From Voacanga thouarsii (Eukaryota; Streptophyta; Magnoliopsida; Gentianales; Apocynaceae), in assembly GCA_026120185.1 (NCBI GenBank), contig JANUWF010001683.1, positions 4,100,001 through 4,164,000 of the forward strand: a stretch of 64,000 nucleotides of DNA, read 5' to 3'. The notes beneath the pieces are model-generated. The model was not told the origin of the DNA, searched no databases, and saw only the letters and a list, made by a program, of their open reading frames with translations. Below, piece by piece: positions 32,742-45,236 of the stretch. The position numbers and the translations under genes were made by a program. The first letter of the stretch is position 1. Each line of letters begins with the position of its first letter.

Positions 32742-33945
32742 AGCATATATAAGGTTCATACACAAAAGTTACAAACCCTAGCTTTGATCTAAAATTAAGA
32801 CATAAAAATCATGTTTTCATGTTAAAATTCATATCAACAAAATCATCATTCACCCAACAACAACTTTAATTCTAGCAAGGTGAGCCTTTTCCTTGTATTT
32901 GAGGCTATTTGAAGTGATTTTGCTCCAAGAACTTCTCAAACTTATATAGAACACCAAGAACACACACTAGTCTTTTTCTCTCTCTTGTTTAATCTTTTTT
33001 TTTTCTCTTGGTTTTATTTCCCCCTTGCTGCCAAAATTCTGGCAGTATAATAGCCCCTTCTCACCGCTATTCATCACCAAATCTTGTCCAAGAATATTTT
33101 TTATCAATTAAGTATATGGTGAAATTCATGTAGGTGTGTTCCAATCAGAATTTTACATACCAACCACTTAATTTCCTACTCAAAAATTCCCCTTCATTTC
33201 TTCATGCATGGCTGCCAATTTCTTGGCCAAATTTCAGCCATTCAATCACCTTCTCATGGTCTATGTATTGGCCAATCACAATGCACAAGACCTTAATTAA
33301 TAGGACCTACAAATTATGTGTTCCAATCACAAAAATACAAATCATTCTTCATTTATTTTGTAATTCTTTAATTCCAAGGATCTTGCATGAACTCCTCATG
33401 CAACCTCTCTTAAATTGACACATGTCCATGGGCTACTAATCACAAAATGCCACACGCACCATTTTTAACCGCACTTTCCTATTTTCTTTAGAAATGACTA
33501 AAATCGGTTCCGAAACAAAAAAAAAAAATTTTTTATCTCACCATTCAACTCCAAGAATTCTATTGAATTGATTGGTAATACTTAAATTCTTCAATTCCTC
33601 CTCTATTTGGTCAAATTTGTGGTCAAAGTTACGGGCACGGTCAAAATGACAAAAATGCCCCCGATGATAGGGATAGCATAATTCACACCAAAATATGTGT
33701 TTCATCACACTGATCAATTTCTCTTCTCAGCGTACCCTCAAATTCTTATTTTATTAATAATAGTAGCCGTTCGAAGATTTAGGGTACAGGTAGAACAAAT
33801 CTAATAATTACACCCAAGTCCTGACAAAATATTATTATACCAAAATATTCGTCTCATAACACCGATCATCTTTTGTTCTGGCCATTACAAATTCTTATCC
33901 TATTACAAATATTAGCAATTCGAAGATGAAATGCGAAGTATTACA
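32742..33945 (-). repeat. Gypsy2 5' LTR, segment 3 (outer end)
   Basis: Starts with the right copy of agcat and ends gaagtattaca, the reverse of a TGTAATAC LTR start. The last 350 bases are alike to the Gypsy3 end at 1160-1519. Confidence 0.82.
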
Positions 33946-34080
33946 CGTTAATTCCTTATACTATGCTTGCGATAAGTATACTTGCTTGTATGTTTATTTT
34001 GGGATTAATGTTTTAATTAAAACTTAATTAAGGGATGGATTTAAAATTGATGATTTTATACATCCAAAATTTACGCATCG
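33946..34080 (+). repeat. X-family LTR, 3' tail (X0)
   Basis: Matches the last about 130 bp of the X LTRs (compare 51168-51302), ending acgcatcg where acacatca is usual. The rest of this LTR would lie left of the whole nested block, outside the window. Confidence 0.8.
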
Positions 34081-35940
34081 GGTGGTTACTTTTATCATCC
34101 CAAGGAGCAAAAAGTACTTGTGAGAACTAATGCTAGATACTTGGAGGATGATCAAAGCACATCAACTAAAGGTTCAACAAGGTTGGAACTCGAGAAGAAG
34201 TTATCTTTTGAATTAACTTCTTCTAACCTGATTATAGAATAAGAAGAGGCACTGCCTCAAAAACCTGTACAAATGGAGCTTCGTTGTAGTAGGAAGGTAT
34301 CTAGAGTTCTAAAAAGATGGACTAGAGAGGTTTTTGACCTAGTCTCTGACTAAGAACAAGATCCTACTAGATACGAGGAGGCTATTGCTGATACTGATGC
34401 AAACCTATGGCATGAAACAATGACAATCGAGATTGAGTCTATGTACTTCAATCTGATTTAGGATCTTGTAGCTTCACCTAAAGGGATAAAACCTATTGGG
34501 TATAAGTGGGTATACAAGAGGGAGAAGAAAGCGGGTGGGAAGGTAGAAACCTTCAAAGCTTGGCTTGTAGCAAAAGGATACACTCAGAAAGAATGTATCG
34601 ACTATGAGGAAACTTTTTTCCCGGTTGCCATGCTTAAGTCCATTCGTATCCTCCTTGCCATCACATGTCATTATGACTATGAGATATGAAAAATAGATGT
34701 TAAGACGGTATTTCTCAATGGCCATCTTAGCAAAGACATCTATATGTCCCAACTGGAAGGCTTTATTGCTGAGGACCAGGAACATATGATTTGAAAGTTT
34801 AAGAAATCCATTTATGGGCTTAAGCATCTGTCTAGAGCATGGAACATTCATTTCAATGAGACTGTAAAGTCCTATAGTTTCATTTAAAATGAGGATGAAT
34901 TATGTGTGTACAAGAAACTAGAAGGCATAAACGCAATTTTTCTTGTATTGTATGTGGATGATATTTTACTTATTGGGAATGATATAGGGATGTTGTCATC
35001 TACTAAGGTTAGGCTATTTAGTCAATTCAGTATGAAGGACTTGGGAGAAGCTAATTACATTCTCGAAATAAAGCTTCATAGAATTAGGAAGCAGAAAATG
35101 TAAGGATTATTCCAAGGTACATACATTGACAAGATACTGGCTAAGTTCAGCATATACTGATGCAAGGGAGCCTTAACCCTTTGCAAACATAGGTCATCTT
35201 TTTCTTCAAAGGACTGTCCAAAGTCTTAATAAGAAAAAGATAGAATGAGTAGGATTCCCTATATTTCAGCTGTGGAAAGTCTTATGATGACATACTGTGC
35301 ACTAGGCCGGATATCTATTTTGTCATAAGCTTAGTTAGCAGATATTAGTCAAACCTTGGAAAGGTTTATTGGAAAGCTGTAAAGTATATTCTCAAGTATC
35401 TTAAGGGAACGAGAGATTATATGCTAGTTTACTGGAGATGACTTGGTTCCTATAGGATTCATAAACTCAGACTTCTAGGTGGATAAAGATGAGAGAAAAT
35501 CCACTAATGGATATATCTTCACCTTATTTGGGGGGGCTATTTCATGGAGGAGTATTAAGTATTCTTGTATTACTGACTCAACCATAGAAGTTGAGTATGT
35601 GGCAGCATCAAAGGCATCCAACGAAGCAATCTGGCTATGGAAGTTTCTTTTAGAACTTGGAGTTGTGCTACGGATAGACAGGCCGATTGTGATATATTGT
35701 GACAACACTAGCGTCATCTCGTAATCTAAAGAACCTAGGGACCACAAAAAGGGGAAACACATTAAGAGGAAGTACCACCTGATCCAGGATTTCATCCAAA
35801 GATAGGAAATCGTGGCAGAAAAGATTACCTCGGAGAACAATCAAGCTAATACTTTCACGAAGCTTTTCTCTGAAAGAGTTTTTAGAAGATACTTAGATGC
35901 CATAGGGGTGGGCACCTATGGACTTACTTAGTCTTAGAAT
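34081..35940 (+). pseudogene. Copia-B1 polyprotein 3' part (integrase end, reverse transcriptase, RNase H)
   Basis: One frame from 34081 to 35103 with several stops: F-Y-H-P-K-E of the integrase end, the linker, then reverse transcriptase K-G-I-K-P-I-G-Y-K-W-V-Y-K-R, D-V-K-T-V-F-L-N-G, Y-G-L-K and an intact active-site box Y-V-D-D at 34951-34962 followed by I-L-L-I-G-N-D. After shifts, 35479-35724 holds RNase H: S-T-I-E-V-E-Y-V-A and V-I-Y-C-D-N. The end reads Y-L-D-A-I-G-V-G, just before the LTR. An X LTR split this gene at 34080. It cannot make a full protein. Confidence 0.88.
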
Positions 35941-35953
35941 GCAAGTGGAAAAT

Positions 35954-37832
35954 TATTGGGATGTATGTCTGCTTAGACTAGATTTTTTTTATGTAATCTT
36001 GATTTGTATTAATAAAAGTTTTATTCTTAGAAATTGTTTGTGAATTTTCCATTACTTTTTGTGCACATTTTTGCTAAAAAAGACCTATGGTGTTTAAGTA
36101 AATGGTGCATGTGAATGGAGGTCTTTCACAGTAAGGTGTGGACCATGAGTTACTTGACATATAAGCTATTGTTCTTAACTAAATAATGAGAATAGAAATC
36201 TTAGCATGGTAAGGTTATTGTGTTATGAATTCTAAATGTGGAATGGCTTACCTTTAGCTAGTGAGTAGTCTTCTCACTTCGTAACACAAGTGTATTTCGA
36301 ATACGTAGAATTGGACCTATAGTAGTAGTTTCTAAAAGTACTATATGATAGAAAATTAGACTACTACTGCTACAGCGTAGAGTTATACTCTATAGCTTGA
36401 GTATAAGTTGGTGGTCTAACAAAATTAGAAGCGTATGCTTTGATGTACTATAGTTAAGGTTCTATTGTAAGACCAATATACTTGTATGTTGGGTATATGT
36501 GGCTAGTTAGTTAACATAGGCTTCTATAAGATAGCTTATATGCTATATCACCCCTTGTGACTATCCGAATAATTTAAATATCTAGAATCCTGGGGAACAT
36601 GACTTGGATGTTTGCTTTAGGGTAACTTTTTTAAAAAGTGAAAACATTCCAAGAAGTCATGGATTATTGGACTAGAAGTATAAGGATGGTAAATATCTTT
36701 TAGAGAGGTTTTAGTACACTTCTTCCTCTCAAAATAAACAGCGATGTGTCAAAGGGTATTTTAGTCATTACACCTTGCTAACACGGCATTGTCCTTGGGG
36801 TAAATATTTTCTTATAGTGATATTAGAGAATTTTTAAAATGCAAAAATATCGCTATTGATATAGCAGGTGTATTTTTGTCATTCTAGTGGCCAGGGGGAT
36901 GTGTCATTTTGGTCCTCGGAATAGCCCATAAGTCCTAATTATTTTTGGGTTAAGGAAATGGTCTCGGTTAAAGAGGATTTAGTTTTATTCAAGAAGTCTA
37001 CTTTATTATTGAACAAGAATAAAATAAATAAAAGAACGGGATGAATTAAATTTATTATCTTGTTTAATTGGTTAATTAATTATTTAGGGTCTGAGCCCAA
37101 ATTGAATAATGAAAAAAAAAATTAACCTGGGCTTAAATTGGATAAAAGGCCTAAATAATTATCTTGGGCTCATTAATTATTTATTGGGTTATTTTTATAA
37201 ACCCAGAAAATAAATAACTAAGGTTATTATTTATGGGCTTGTTGAGTCTAAAAGTAAATAATAATATTTTCTAGCCTAATAGCTTGGACCGAGGTTTTTT
37301 ATTTTATTTTATTCACAGATCTGAAGAGTTTAACATAAGCTAAACGTCTTCTGTCAATGCCAATCTTTATAACATCTTGGTGTTTTGAAATACTTAAACC
37401 CCGATGGTCTTTGTTGTCAATGAAGCTGTGTATATTATGGTTTATGCAACTATGAACAATATATATATATATATATATATATATTCTCTCTCTATTTCTC
37501 CTTCTTCCTCTTTGATACTGCTAATTGATAGCAAGTGTTAAGAGAAAAAGAGACTGTTTTTCTCGCCTAAATTGTCTTCATCAATAGCATTTAGGAAAAG
37601 GAATATTTTGTGAATTGGAAAGCTCGTGTGTTCATGCCAAGAAGAAGTTGATGGCTAGCGGGCTTTGATCTAGAAGTTTCAACAACTAGAGAAGAAGATG
37701 TTCCTATTGTTCAATCATCTTCCTCATAACCAAAGAGAAACTTAAAGTGCAGAGGTAAAATAAAATTCTTACACTTTATTTTTCCTGCATTTTGTTCTTC
37801 CAGTATGCATGGTTTGCATTTTTTAAGCTTCA
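35954..37832 (+). repeat. Copia-B1 3' LTR
   Basis: tattgggatgtatg (TG to TA) to gcttca, about 1.88 kb, alike along its length to 61551-63457. Contains an AT microsatellite at 37459-37485 followed by a short CT run. The exact right end is judged from that alignment. Confidence 0.82.
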
Positions 37833-39193
37833 ATTATTTAATCCCTTACATAGCTTTAATAAACTACCATTTATTAACTATTAACTAGTCACTATTTTCT
37901 AAAAGAAAATATACATATAGTTTACCAAATATTATATGTGATTTGAAGTTCATTACCTATAAAATTATTATTTTTTTACATAATTACTTTCATTTACCAA
38001 TCATTAAAGAACACATTATTTATCCTTAATGGACATTATTTGTCAAAATTTATTTAATTATTATTGGGTGTTGTTGTCAATAGGAGTTGTTGACATTGTT
38101 AGTGAATATTGGATTATAGGTACATGGTTGTAAATACTTAGTGATTGGATATATATTTTCATCTTTGACAAGCTAAGATAAAAATAAGGATATTAGTTGG
38201 ATCAAATTTATTGTTTAGTTGCTATTATCAGTTTTACTCTTTTGATGCTATGATAATGTAAGTACTAACTAATTAGGAATTTGTCAAAGTTTGGTGAAAT
38301 TTGGGAGTTAGAGTTATATTCATGCTTATGCACTTGTGATACATAAGTTGTTGGTCAATAGTGACATGTACTTTATGAATGGGGCTAGATTTCATTGCTC
38401 AAGACATTGGGAGATTTTATTCGTGAGACAAAATAATATAGTAAGTCATTGCATAAAACTATTTACTATAAATATATGCTCCTGCAAGTAAGATGTTAGC
38501 ATACTATAAAGACATTGTAAAGTTGTAATTATGGTTATTTCGCTTTTTCTGGCAAAATAAAGCGGTTTTACCAAACAAAGACCTTTCAAAACAAAATCAT
38601 AGATTTTCTTAAATCAGATTTCAAACTCAGATTGTATGGGACTGTAATTGCAATTTCAAGGTAACGTACTTTATTGAATCTTCCCAAGAGGAACAAATAA
38701 AACATTGAGTATTCAATAAGGGTAGAATAATTAGGACTAACCTTAGAAGGTTAGGGTAAGTTTCCTGGTAGAAGCCTTCATCGAGGGACAAACTCTTCTT
38801 GGATAAGGCGTCAGTTCTAGTTAGTCATGCCGATCTGTGCTAACAACTCAGTTCATATGGACTATTTTTTTTTTCCCAGAATGGATAACTAATTACTTCA
38901 GGTATAGAGATAGAGGAGTACCATACCCAGTAGTCCGATCACCCACTTGTAGTATGATGCAGAGTTTCAGAATGCACGGTTATAATGCACTGCTTCATGG
39001 CCATAGCTATGATGTAGGCTTTCATAGTCTTTTTTTTAAAGTTCTTATTTCATTTTGAAATGTACTATTTTATTTGAGATACTGATGTAAAACAACGTTT
39101 AATGTTCAAAATTAATTATTTTAACTTGTAGACTTTTATTGTGACTTGTTAAAAAATTGTATTCATGAAATGCTTCTTTAGTTGACATGAGCA
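37833..39193 (+). repeat. Decayed gypsy LTR-like sequence
   Basis: AT-rich. From about 38430 it shares ordered motifs with Gypsy1 LTRs (gcataaaac, cccaagnggaacaa, cattgagtattcaataagggtag, agtcatgccgatct), but is far more diverged and shorter. The first 600 bases hold no recognisable feature. Confidence 0.55.
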
Positions 39194-40660
39194 TGTTGAA
39201 ATGTATGCTCTCAAACTATATATCTAATGTAAATTTGATGTAATAAATAAAATATTTTATTCTAAATTTTTTTTGTGTAATTTTAACTTTGCGTAGTACA
39301 ATTTTATTGAAAAGGACCTATTATGTCTAAGTAAGCGATCTATGTGAATGGAGGTCTTTCACGGTAAGGTATAGAGCATGGGTACTTAATATATAAAAAG
39401 CAAGTCTTAACCGGATAATGAGAATGGAAGTCTTATTAGGTTTAAGGTTATTATATTATGAATATTAGGTTTAAGGTTATTATATTATGAATTTCAAATA
39501 GGGAATGGCTTACTTTTAGCTAGTGAGTAGTGCACTCACTTTATAGTATAAGCATATCTAATATACATTGAACAGGACCCGTGGTAGTAGTTTCTCAAAA
39601 CACTATAACGATAGAAATCTAGATTATTACAGTTATATTGTGGACTAATCCCCTATAGTTTAAGTATGGGTTGGTGGTCTAGCAAAGCTGGGATCAAATA
39701 CTTTAATGTACTGTAGGTGAGATTCTACTGTAGGACCAATAAACTTGTATGTATGACCAGTTAGTTAAGGCATACTCATATAAGATAGTTTCTATGCTCC
39801 TAAATAAAGAAATCACCCCTTGTGATTATCTAGTATATTCTATATAATCCAGGGCCTTAGAAACATAGCTTAGTATAGTACGTTTTCAGGTAGCTCTCAG
39901 AAATAAGCAAGTACATACTGAAAGTCATGGCTTATTGGACTTAATATCTAAGGATGGTTGAAGCCAATGAGAGAGGTTTTAGTACATTTCTCCTATCTCG
40001 ATGATAGGTGTTACATAGAGGGATATTTTAGTCATTACACCAATAGATCGGAGATAATGCAATGCGCGACATTGTCCTTAGGGTCAATTTTTTTTATGGT
40101 GATACATAAAATATTTAAAATGTAAAATATAGCTATTTCTGTAGTAAAGGTATTTTGTGTCATTTTAGTAGCCAATGACGATAAGTCATTTAGTCCTTGG
40201 AATAGTCCGTAAGTCCTAATAAATTTTGGATTGAGAAAAATGGTCTTAATCAAAGTGGGGTTTATTTTATTCGAACAATTTCATTATTGTTGGGCTATAA
40301 TAAAATAAAAGTCCCAATAGAGAGAATAAAATAACTACCTAGTTTAATTAGTTAATTAATTATTCAGGACCTGAGCCCAATTGAATAACGAAAAATTAAC
40401 TTGGGCCTAAACTAGGTATAAGACGTGAGAAATTATTGTCGTCCATTTAAGTTAATTAATTCTTTATTTATGGGTTTTAATTACTCCAATACTAAATAAA
40501 AATATTAATTTAGACTCAATAGCCTGGACCTGAAGTCCAAGGATTAAGCCCAAGCTGAATTATACTAAGGCTAACCCTAGTCAACAACTTGACTAGTGGG
40601 TATCGAGCAGAACGTGAGATTTTCAAGGTTAAGTGAACTTTGTCATAGTACAAATTAGAT
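39194..40660 (+). repeat. Copia-B2 5' LTR (3' end missing)
   Basis: tgttgaaatgtatgctctc start; alike to the 3' LTR pieces at 52053 and 60075-61125. Similarity ends near 40660, leaving about 420 bp of LTR unaccounted for. A 39-bp local repeat (ggtttaaggttattatattatgaat) lies at 39440-39490. Confidence 0.8.
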
Positions 40661-41102
40661 GTTGCCATTCTTTGATCCTCTCTGCTTGATGGTCTTTTCT
40701 TGGGACATATTCTATTGTTTCCCTTGTGAAAAAATTTGCTATTCGTGGCTTGTTGTTCTGCTCTTATGATTTCTGCATATTTCTTCTCCTATTTCTTTTT
40801 TCATATAGTATAACACAAACATGCTTGATAGTCAAGGTGTTTGATCATTAGGCCATTCCTATGATGGTAATGTTGTTTGATCATATTCTAAGCTAATTAA
40901 AAGTCTTTAAGCGATGTTTTTTTTTATGAGAAGAGCAGATGTTCCCATTACTTATGTGGTACATGACTTGGTCATGCATAGATTGAATTGTTTTAAACCT
41001 ATTACTTGAGTAAATGTCCTGTTTGTTTGCCTTATTTTTGCTACATGCATATGCCAGCTATTTTGTTTAAATTCTCAGAGCATTTCTGCATGCAGATTAT
41101 TG

Positions 41103-42540
41103 GAGATATGTCCTTTGTATCATATTTTAGAAGTTAGATACTAAAGAGATACTAACCAAAAGAAAGATACTGGGAGGAATGTGCAAATTTTGAAGATTTG
41201 GACTTAATGTAGATAGATCTTGATGTAAGAGCTGAGGGGATTAATGATAGAGAAACACAAGGGTTAAAAGTGCACATCTCATATGATCCTGATAGTCGAC
41301 CTTATCTAACGCAAACTAATCAAATAAAGGTAAGGTTACCATAAGTGCAAATGTAGTTAGTTTAGACTCCTAAATTTAAGCTCCTTCATTGATATATGAC
41401 AATGATCATGCATAAGCTTGAATTAGCAAATTCAAAGAAATGCCATTTGAAATTTTTTTGAATTTTCATTAAGTCCAAACATTTTCCTCTATAGGTTGTA
41501 GCAGGGATTATTGCAGGATATGATAAAGGTGTATTTGGAATGCAAGTGGGAGAAGTTTGTCACTTACAAGTAAGGAAATTTATTTATTTTTATTATTATC
41601 ATATTGTTTATGTTGATTTAGATGCAGCTACGATTTCCAAAGAAAAAATACCTTGCATAAAGTTAACATTGACTTAAATATGGACATGATGTTGGATGGG
41701 GGTGCATAAAGATGATAAAACAAACAAATAAAGTTTAATATGAACTTGATATACTATGTTCAATCATTACATAGAGTGATTGGAATGTATAACATGATAA
41801 ATAGAACCCAAAGCAGAAGTTTTTAGAAGTAGACACATCTATAATTGAAAGATGTAGCTTGTAGCTATCTCCACGAAGCAAATTGGATAAGGCTATGGTT
41901 TTGTTTTTGTTTATTGAACCTAAAGAAAGTGCAGGTGTTTTGCTGTAGTTTTTGTTGATATTTACAATAAGATATTGAAGACATTCTATGACTTGATTAT
42001 TTAGACTTCATATGCTCATTCTCTGTGTTTGGAATATTTGGTTAATCTCAACTTGCATGAACCCTGGAGGTTAAAACTTGCAGTAAGGATACAAGAACTG
42101 AATTCAAATTAATTCAAGGCAAAGTTTCATTCTCTTTTAAAATTCTATTAGTTTTAGATAATTTCCTTACTTATAGTAAATCTTCATTTTCCAGCGGATT
42201 CTATCCAATTATGATGAATTGTTGTTTTTTGACATTTGGGTTTTGTTGATTTTGGTGAATTATTAGGAGGAAAAATCCTAGTCATGATGGATAGAAGCAG
42301 GAAGGCTAGAAGAGAAGTTGGTATGGTCTCCTCTTCTAATGGCTTATCTAGAAGAAGACATAAAAGCAACATCTATAGACATTCACCAGGTGGAGAATTT
42401 TTTTTCTCAAAGCTACCGTGTATAAGTTTGATTTTTCATTTTATTGCTATGAAAAAAATCTAATACCTTGATTTTTTATTTCTTTAGATAAAGATGGACC
42501 ACCTCTTGAATTACAAGAATCTTTTCGATTAAGGAAATAA
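41103..42540 (+). pseudogene. Possible captured gene fragment with introns
   Basis: A coding-like piece ends at 41328 with ...P-Y-L-T-Q-T-N-Q-I-K followed by a gtaagg donor. After a 165-bp intron-like gap with a pyrimidine run and tatag acceptor, 41496-41571 reads V-V-A-G-I-I-A-G-Y-D-K-G-V-F-G-M-Q-V-G-E and ends at a taagg. I-x-G-(W/F/Y)-D-x-G-V-x-G-M-x-V-G-E is the form of FKBP-type peptidyl-prolyl isomerases. Further pieces near 42230-42392 and 42488-42620 are rich in R/K and D. A tag stop interrupts the first exon. I take it as a non-functional fragment; the FKBP link is tentative. Confidence 0.35.
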
Positions 42541-42639
42541 GTAAAGAAGATCAAGATTGGGATTGAGATTGAAGGGATAGAAAAAGGATAGGGATAGAGA
42601 TGGGGAATGACTAGCTCATAAATACTACCCTTCTTATTA

Positions 42640-43390
42640 TCTATGTGTACCACAAGCAATGCAAACAAATGTTGTGACATTCGTTTGACAAAAATTACAG
42701 CACTTATTCATAAGACATTCTCACTTTGTCATGAATAATTGAATTTTTAATTCATATTTTGTGATGAATTATATTATTTAGTGAGTTATTTTTTAATAAC
42801 GAGTGACAAAAATTACGTTATCTATTCATGTGACGTTTTTTATTTTTATCATCAATAGTTAAATATTAATTTCATATTTTCTAATAATTCACGTTGTTTA
42901 GTGACATTACTTTCAAATAATGAGTGACAAATTACGTTGTTGATTCGTGTGATGTTTTTGTTTTTGTTATTAATAGTTGTATATTTAGGTTATATTTCAT
43001 GAGAATTCATGGTATTTGGTGTTGTTATGTTCTAAAAATAGGTGGCGACGAATACATCACCTAGTAGTATGATATTTTTATTTTTGTCGCAAATAGTTGA
43101 ACATAAATCATATTTGATTGAAGATATTTTGTGATACTTTATAAGCTATTTTGTGACACAATTAAATGTCACAAGCACATAGTTATAACGTAATGTTTCT
43201 ATTTAATGCTATGTATTGTTTATCAATTTGTGACAAAAAAAAAAAAATCTATATCATCACTATATATTTTTAGCGATGGTGAAAAGTTAACGATCAACAT
43301 AATGATATAAAAAAATGTCATAAAATATTATGCATGACAAAAATTAAACATTTTGGGACCTCAATAGGTGTGCCGCTAATCATTAATTTT
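42640..43390. repeat. Subterminal repeats of CACTA-like element
   Basis: Several copies of gtgacaaaaattac(g), with intervening ttcatgtgacgtttt-like and attgaatttttaa-like units at about 100-120-bp spacing (near 42686, 42804, 42923, 43040). Confidence 0.6.
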
Positions 43391-43399
43391 GGTGCAGTG

Positions 43400-44229
43400 C
43401 CTTGACATAGAGAAAGATTAAATTTAGATATTTTATGGAAGCTAATGGAAAAACCAATTTAATTAATTTTTATAAAAAAAAAACATTTTTGTCATAGAAC
43501 TAGAGACCAAAGTCTCTAGGAATTTTGGAATTGAAAGTTTTTTGAAATTGTTAAGTCTTTAACTAAAACAAAATAAATCCATGGTAATTCTCTCAAAGGA
43601 TGTCAACTTTGACATAGATATTTTATGGGTTTAGATATTTTATACAAGTAAAGAGAAACTGAATGAAATTTTCAAAAGGATATTTTTCTAAAAAACCCCG
43701 TATTTTAAAAAAGTCTAAGTGGGAGAGGGGTTCCAACGGTTCCACAGCTTCTAGCATCGTCTTCATTAGAGATTGTGGGTCTATTCACACACCCTGGGAG
43801 TGAACGCATAGGATGGAGATTCCATAAGGATCTAGATCTAATAGGTAGATGTAATTAATACCCAGGAAGTGTACTATGATTGGTTAGCCCATATTGGAGG
43901 TTATAGTGCAAGGTCTATCCATAGGAAATGAGAGGAAATGGTCATCCCATTGATAGAGTTATCTTCTAGATCATTACCTAGAAGGGAAATTCTTTTGTAG
44001 TGGTTAATGTATTTAGCTTGCAAAAGTTGTTAATCTTCCTAAGAAGCTATGTTAGTTTTTTTAAGAGCTAAATTGATCATATTAAAGATAATAGTGACAG
44101 GGTTAACTATTATTAGTTTTAATACGAGAAAAAAGTGCACAAATTTCTTATTTTTACACAAACTAATTTTTTTTTTTTTTTTACTTTACAAATTTCAAAA
44201 ATAGTCGGTAGTGATTCTTTTAGTTATTT
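43400..44229 (+). other. Copia-B2 leader
   Basis: No gene seen. 43690-44000 is more GC-rich and has no good open frame; it lies where the long copia leader is expected. 43400-43690 is AT-rich and unassigned. Confidence 0.45.
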
Positions 44230-45236
44230 GGCCATTATTCTTCGATAAAATAAGCTAATAGGTCCAAACTATGTGGATTGGAAAAGGAACCTGAACATAA
44301 TACTCACTCCGGATGAGTATAATTATGTCTTGTACGAATCCTATCCTATTATTGGGGAGTGTTCTATTGTGGAATAGCGTGAAGCAAAAAAAAATATAGA
44401 AGAAGGCTGACGAGGTGACTTGTTGCTATATGTTAGCTTTCATGTCGAATGTTCTCCAATCCAAACATGAGCACATGGCCACTACCTAAGACATTAGCAT
44501 GTTATTGGGTATTATGTTTACCAACAAGAGCTGGCCTACAAGACAGGAGGCTCTTAGGATGATCATAAACATTAGGATGGTTGAAGGAGCATCAGTCAAA
44601 AAGCATATGCTCAAAATAATTGTTACTTTTGAGGAAGAGGAAGACCTAAGGGCTATTATTATGGCCACTACCTAAGACATTAGCATGTTATTGGCTATTA
44701 TGTTTACCGACAAGAGTTGGCCTACAAGATAGGAGGCTCTTAGGATGATCATAAACATTAGGATGGTTGAAAGAGCATCAGTTAAAAAGCATATGCTCAA
44801 AGTAATTGCTACTTTTGAGGAAGAGGAAGACTTAAGGGCTATTATTAACCTTAAGAGCCAAGTGGATATGGTTCTCGAGACTTTGCCAAGCTCCTTCACA
44901 TAGTTCAAATTAAATTATAATTTGAACAAGTTAAATATGAGTTTAACATAATTTAAAAAGAAGCTCTAGGTGGTAGAGAAAGTCTTGAGGCCCAAGTCTA
45001 ATGCCTTGGTTGCTAAGTCATCTTCTTCAATAGCTAGGCCCAAGCCCAAGAAGTTTAAGAAGAAAAAAGGTAACGCAGCGGCCCAACCCAAGGATAAGCC
45101 CAAAGGTAAGTGTTTTAAATATGGAAAAAAGGGACATCAAAAAAAGCAATGTCCAAATCTTTTGGCCAAGAAAACTCTTATAGGTAATGCTTATTATCTA
45201 GAGTCCATATCTATAGTTAGATCATCTTCCACTTAG
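44230..45236 (+). pseudogene. gag: Copia-B2 gag with in-frame duplication and zinc knuckle
   Basis: Starts in a frame with K-L-I-G-P-N-Y-V-D-W-K-R-N-L, a copia gag N-terminus. A 186-bp segment is repeated at 44476-44661 and 44662-44847 (62 codons). Then L-E-T-L-P-S-S-F, and from 44970 an open part with a basic K-P-K-P-K-K-F-K-K-K-K stretch and a zinc knuckle C-F-K-Y-G-K-K-G-H-Q-K-K-Q-C, the second Cys replaced by Tyr. Several stops and shifts. Confidence 0.82.

Larger units (their letters stand above)
11816..33945 (-). mobile_element. Gypsy2, defective Ty3/gypsy element on minus strand
   Basis: Runs right to left: 5' LTR 33945-16238 (split by Gypsy1 and an X solo LTR), primer site 16235-16224, leader, gag, zinc knuckle, protease, reverse transcriptase, RNase H and integrase down to 11816, where Copia-A interrupts it. 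Its 3' LTR is not in the window, being either to the left or deleted. The right LTR end is followed by the tail of an X LTR, so Gypsy2 probably inserted into that X LTR. Confidence 0.85.
40661..43399. mobile_element. CACTA-like transposon remnant
   Basis: The right end ttttggtgcagtg (43387-43399) is the reverse of CACTGCACCAAAA, one change from the CACTACACCAAAA terminus of plant CACTA elements. Before it, about 700 bp (42640-43390) carry repeated gtgacaaaaattac-like motifs, as in CACTA subterminal regions. I could not find a matching left end, so the left limit is only where LTR similarity stops. Inside are exon-like pieces (see separate entry). Confidence 0.5.

Noticed and set aside
41103..41571. 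A working FKBP-type host gene
   Set aside because: An in-frame stop, too few exons, no start or stop context, and a transposon end nearby; kept only as a possible fragment.
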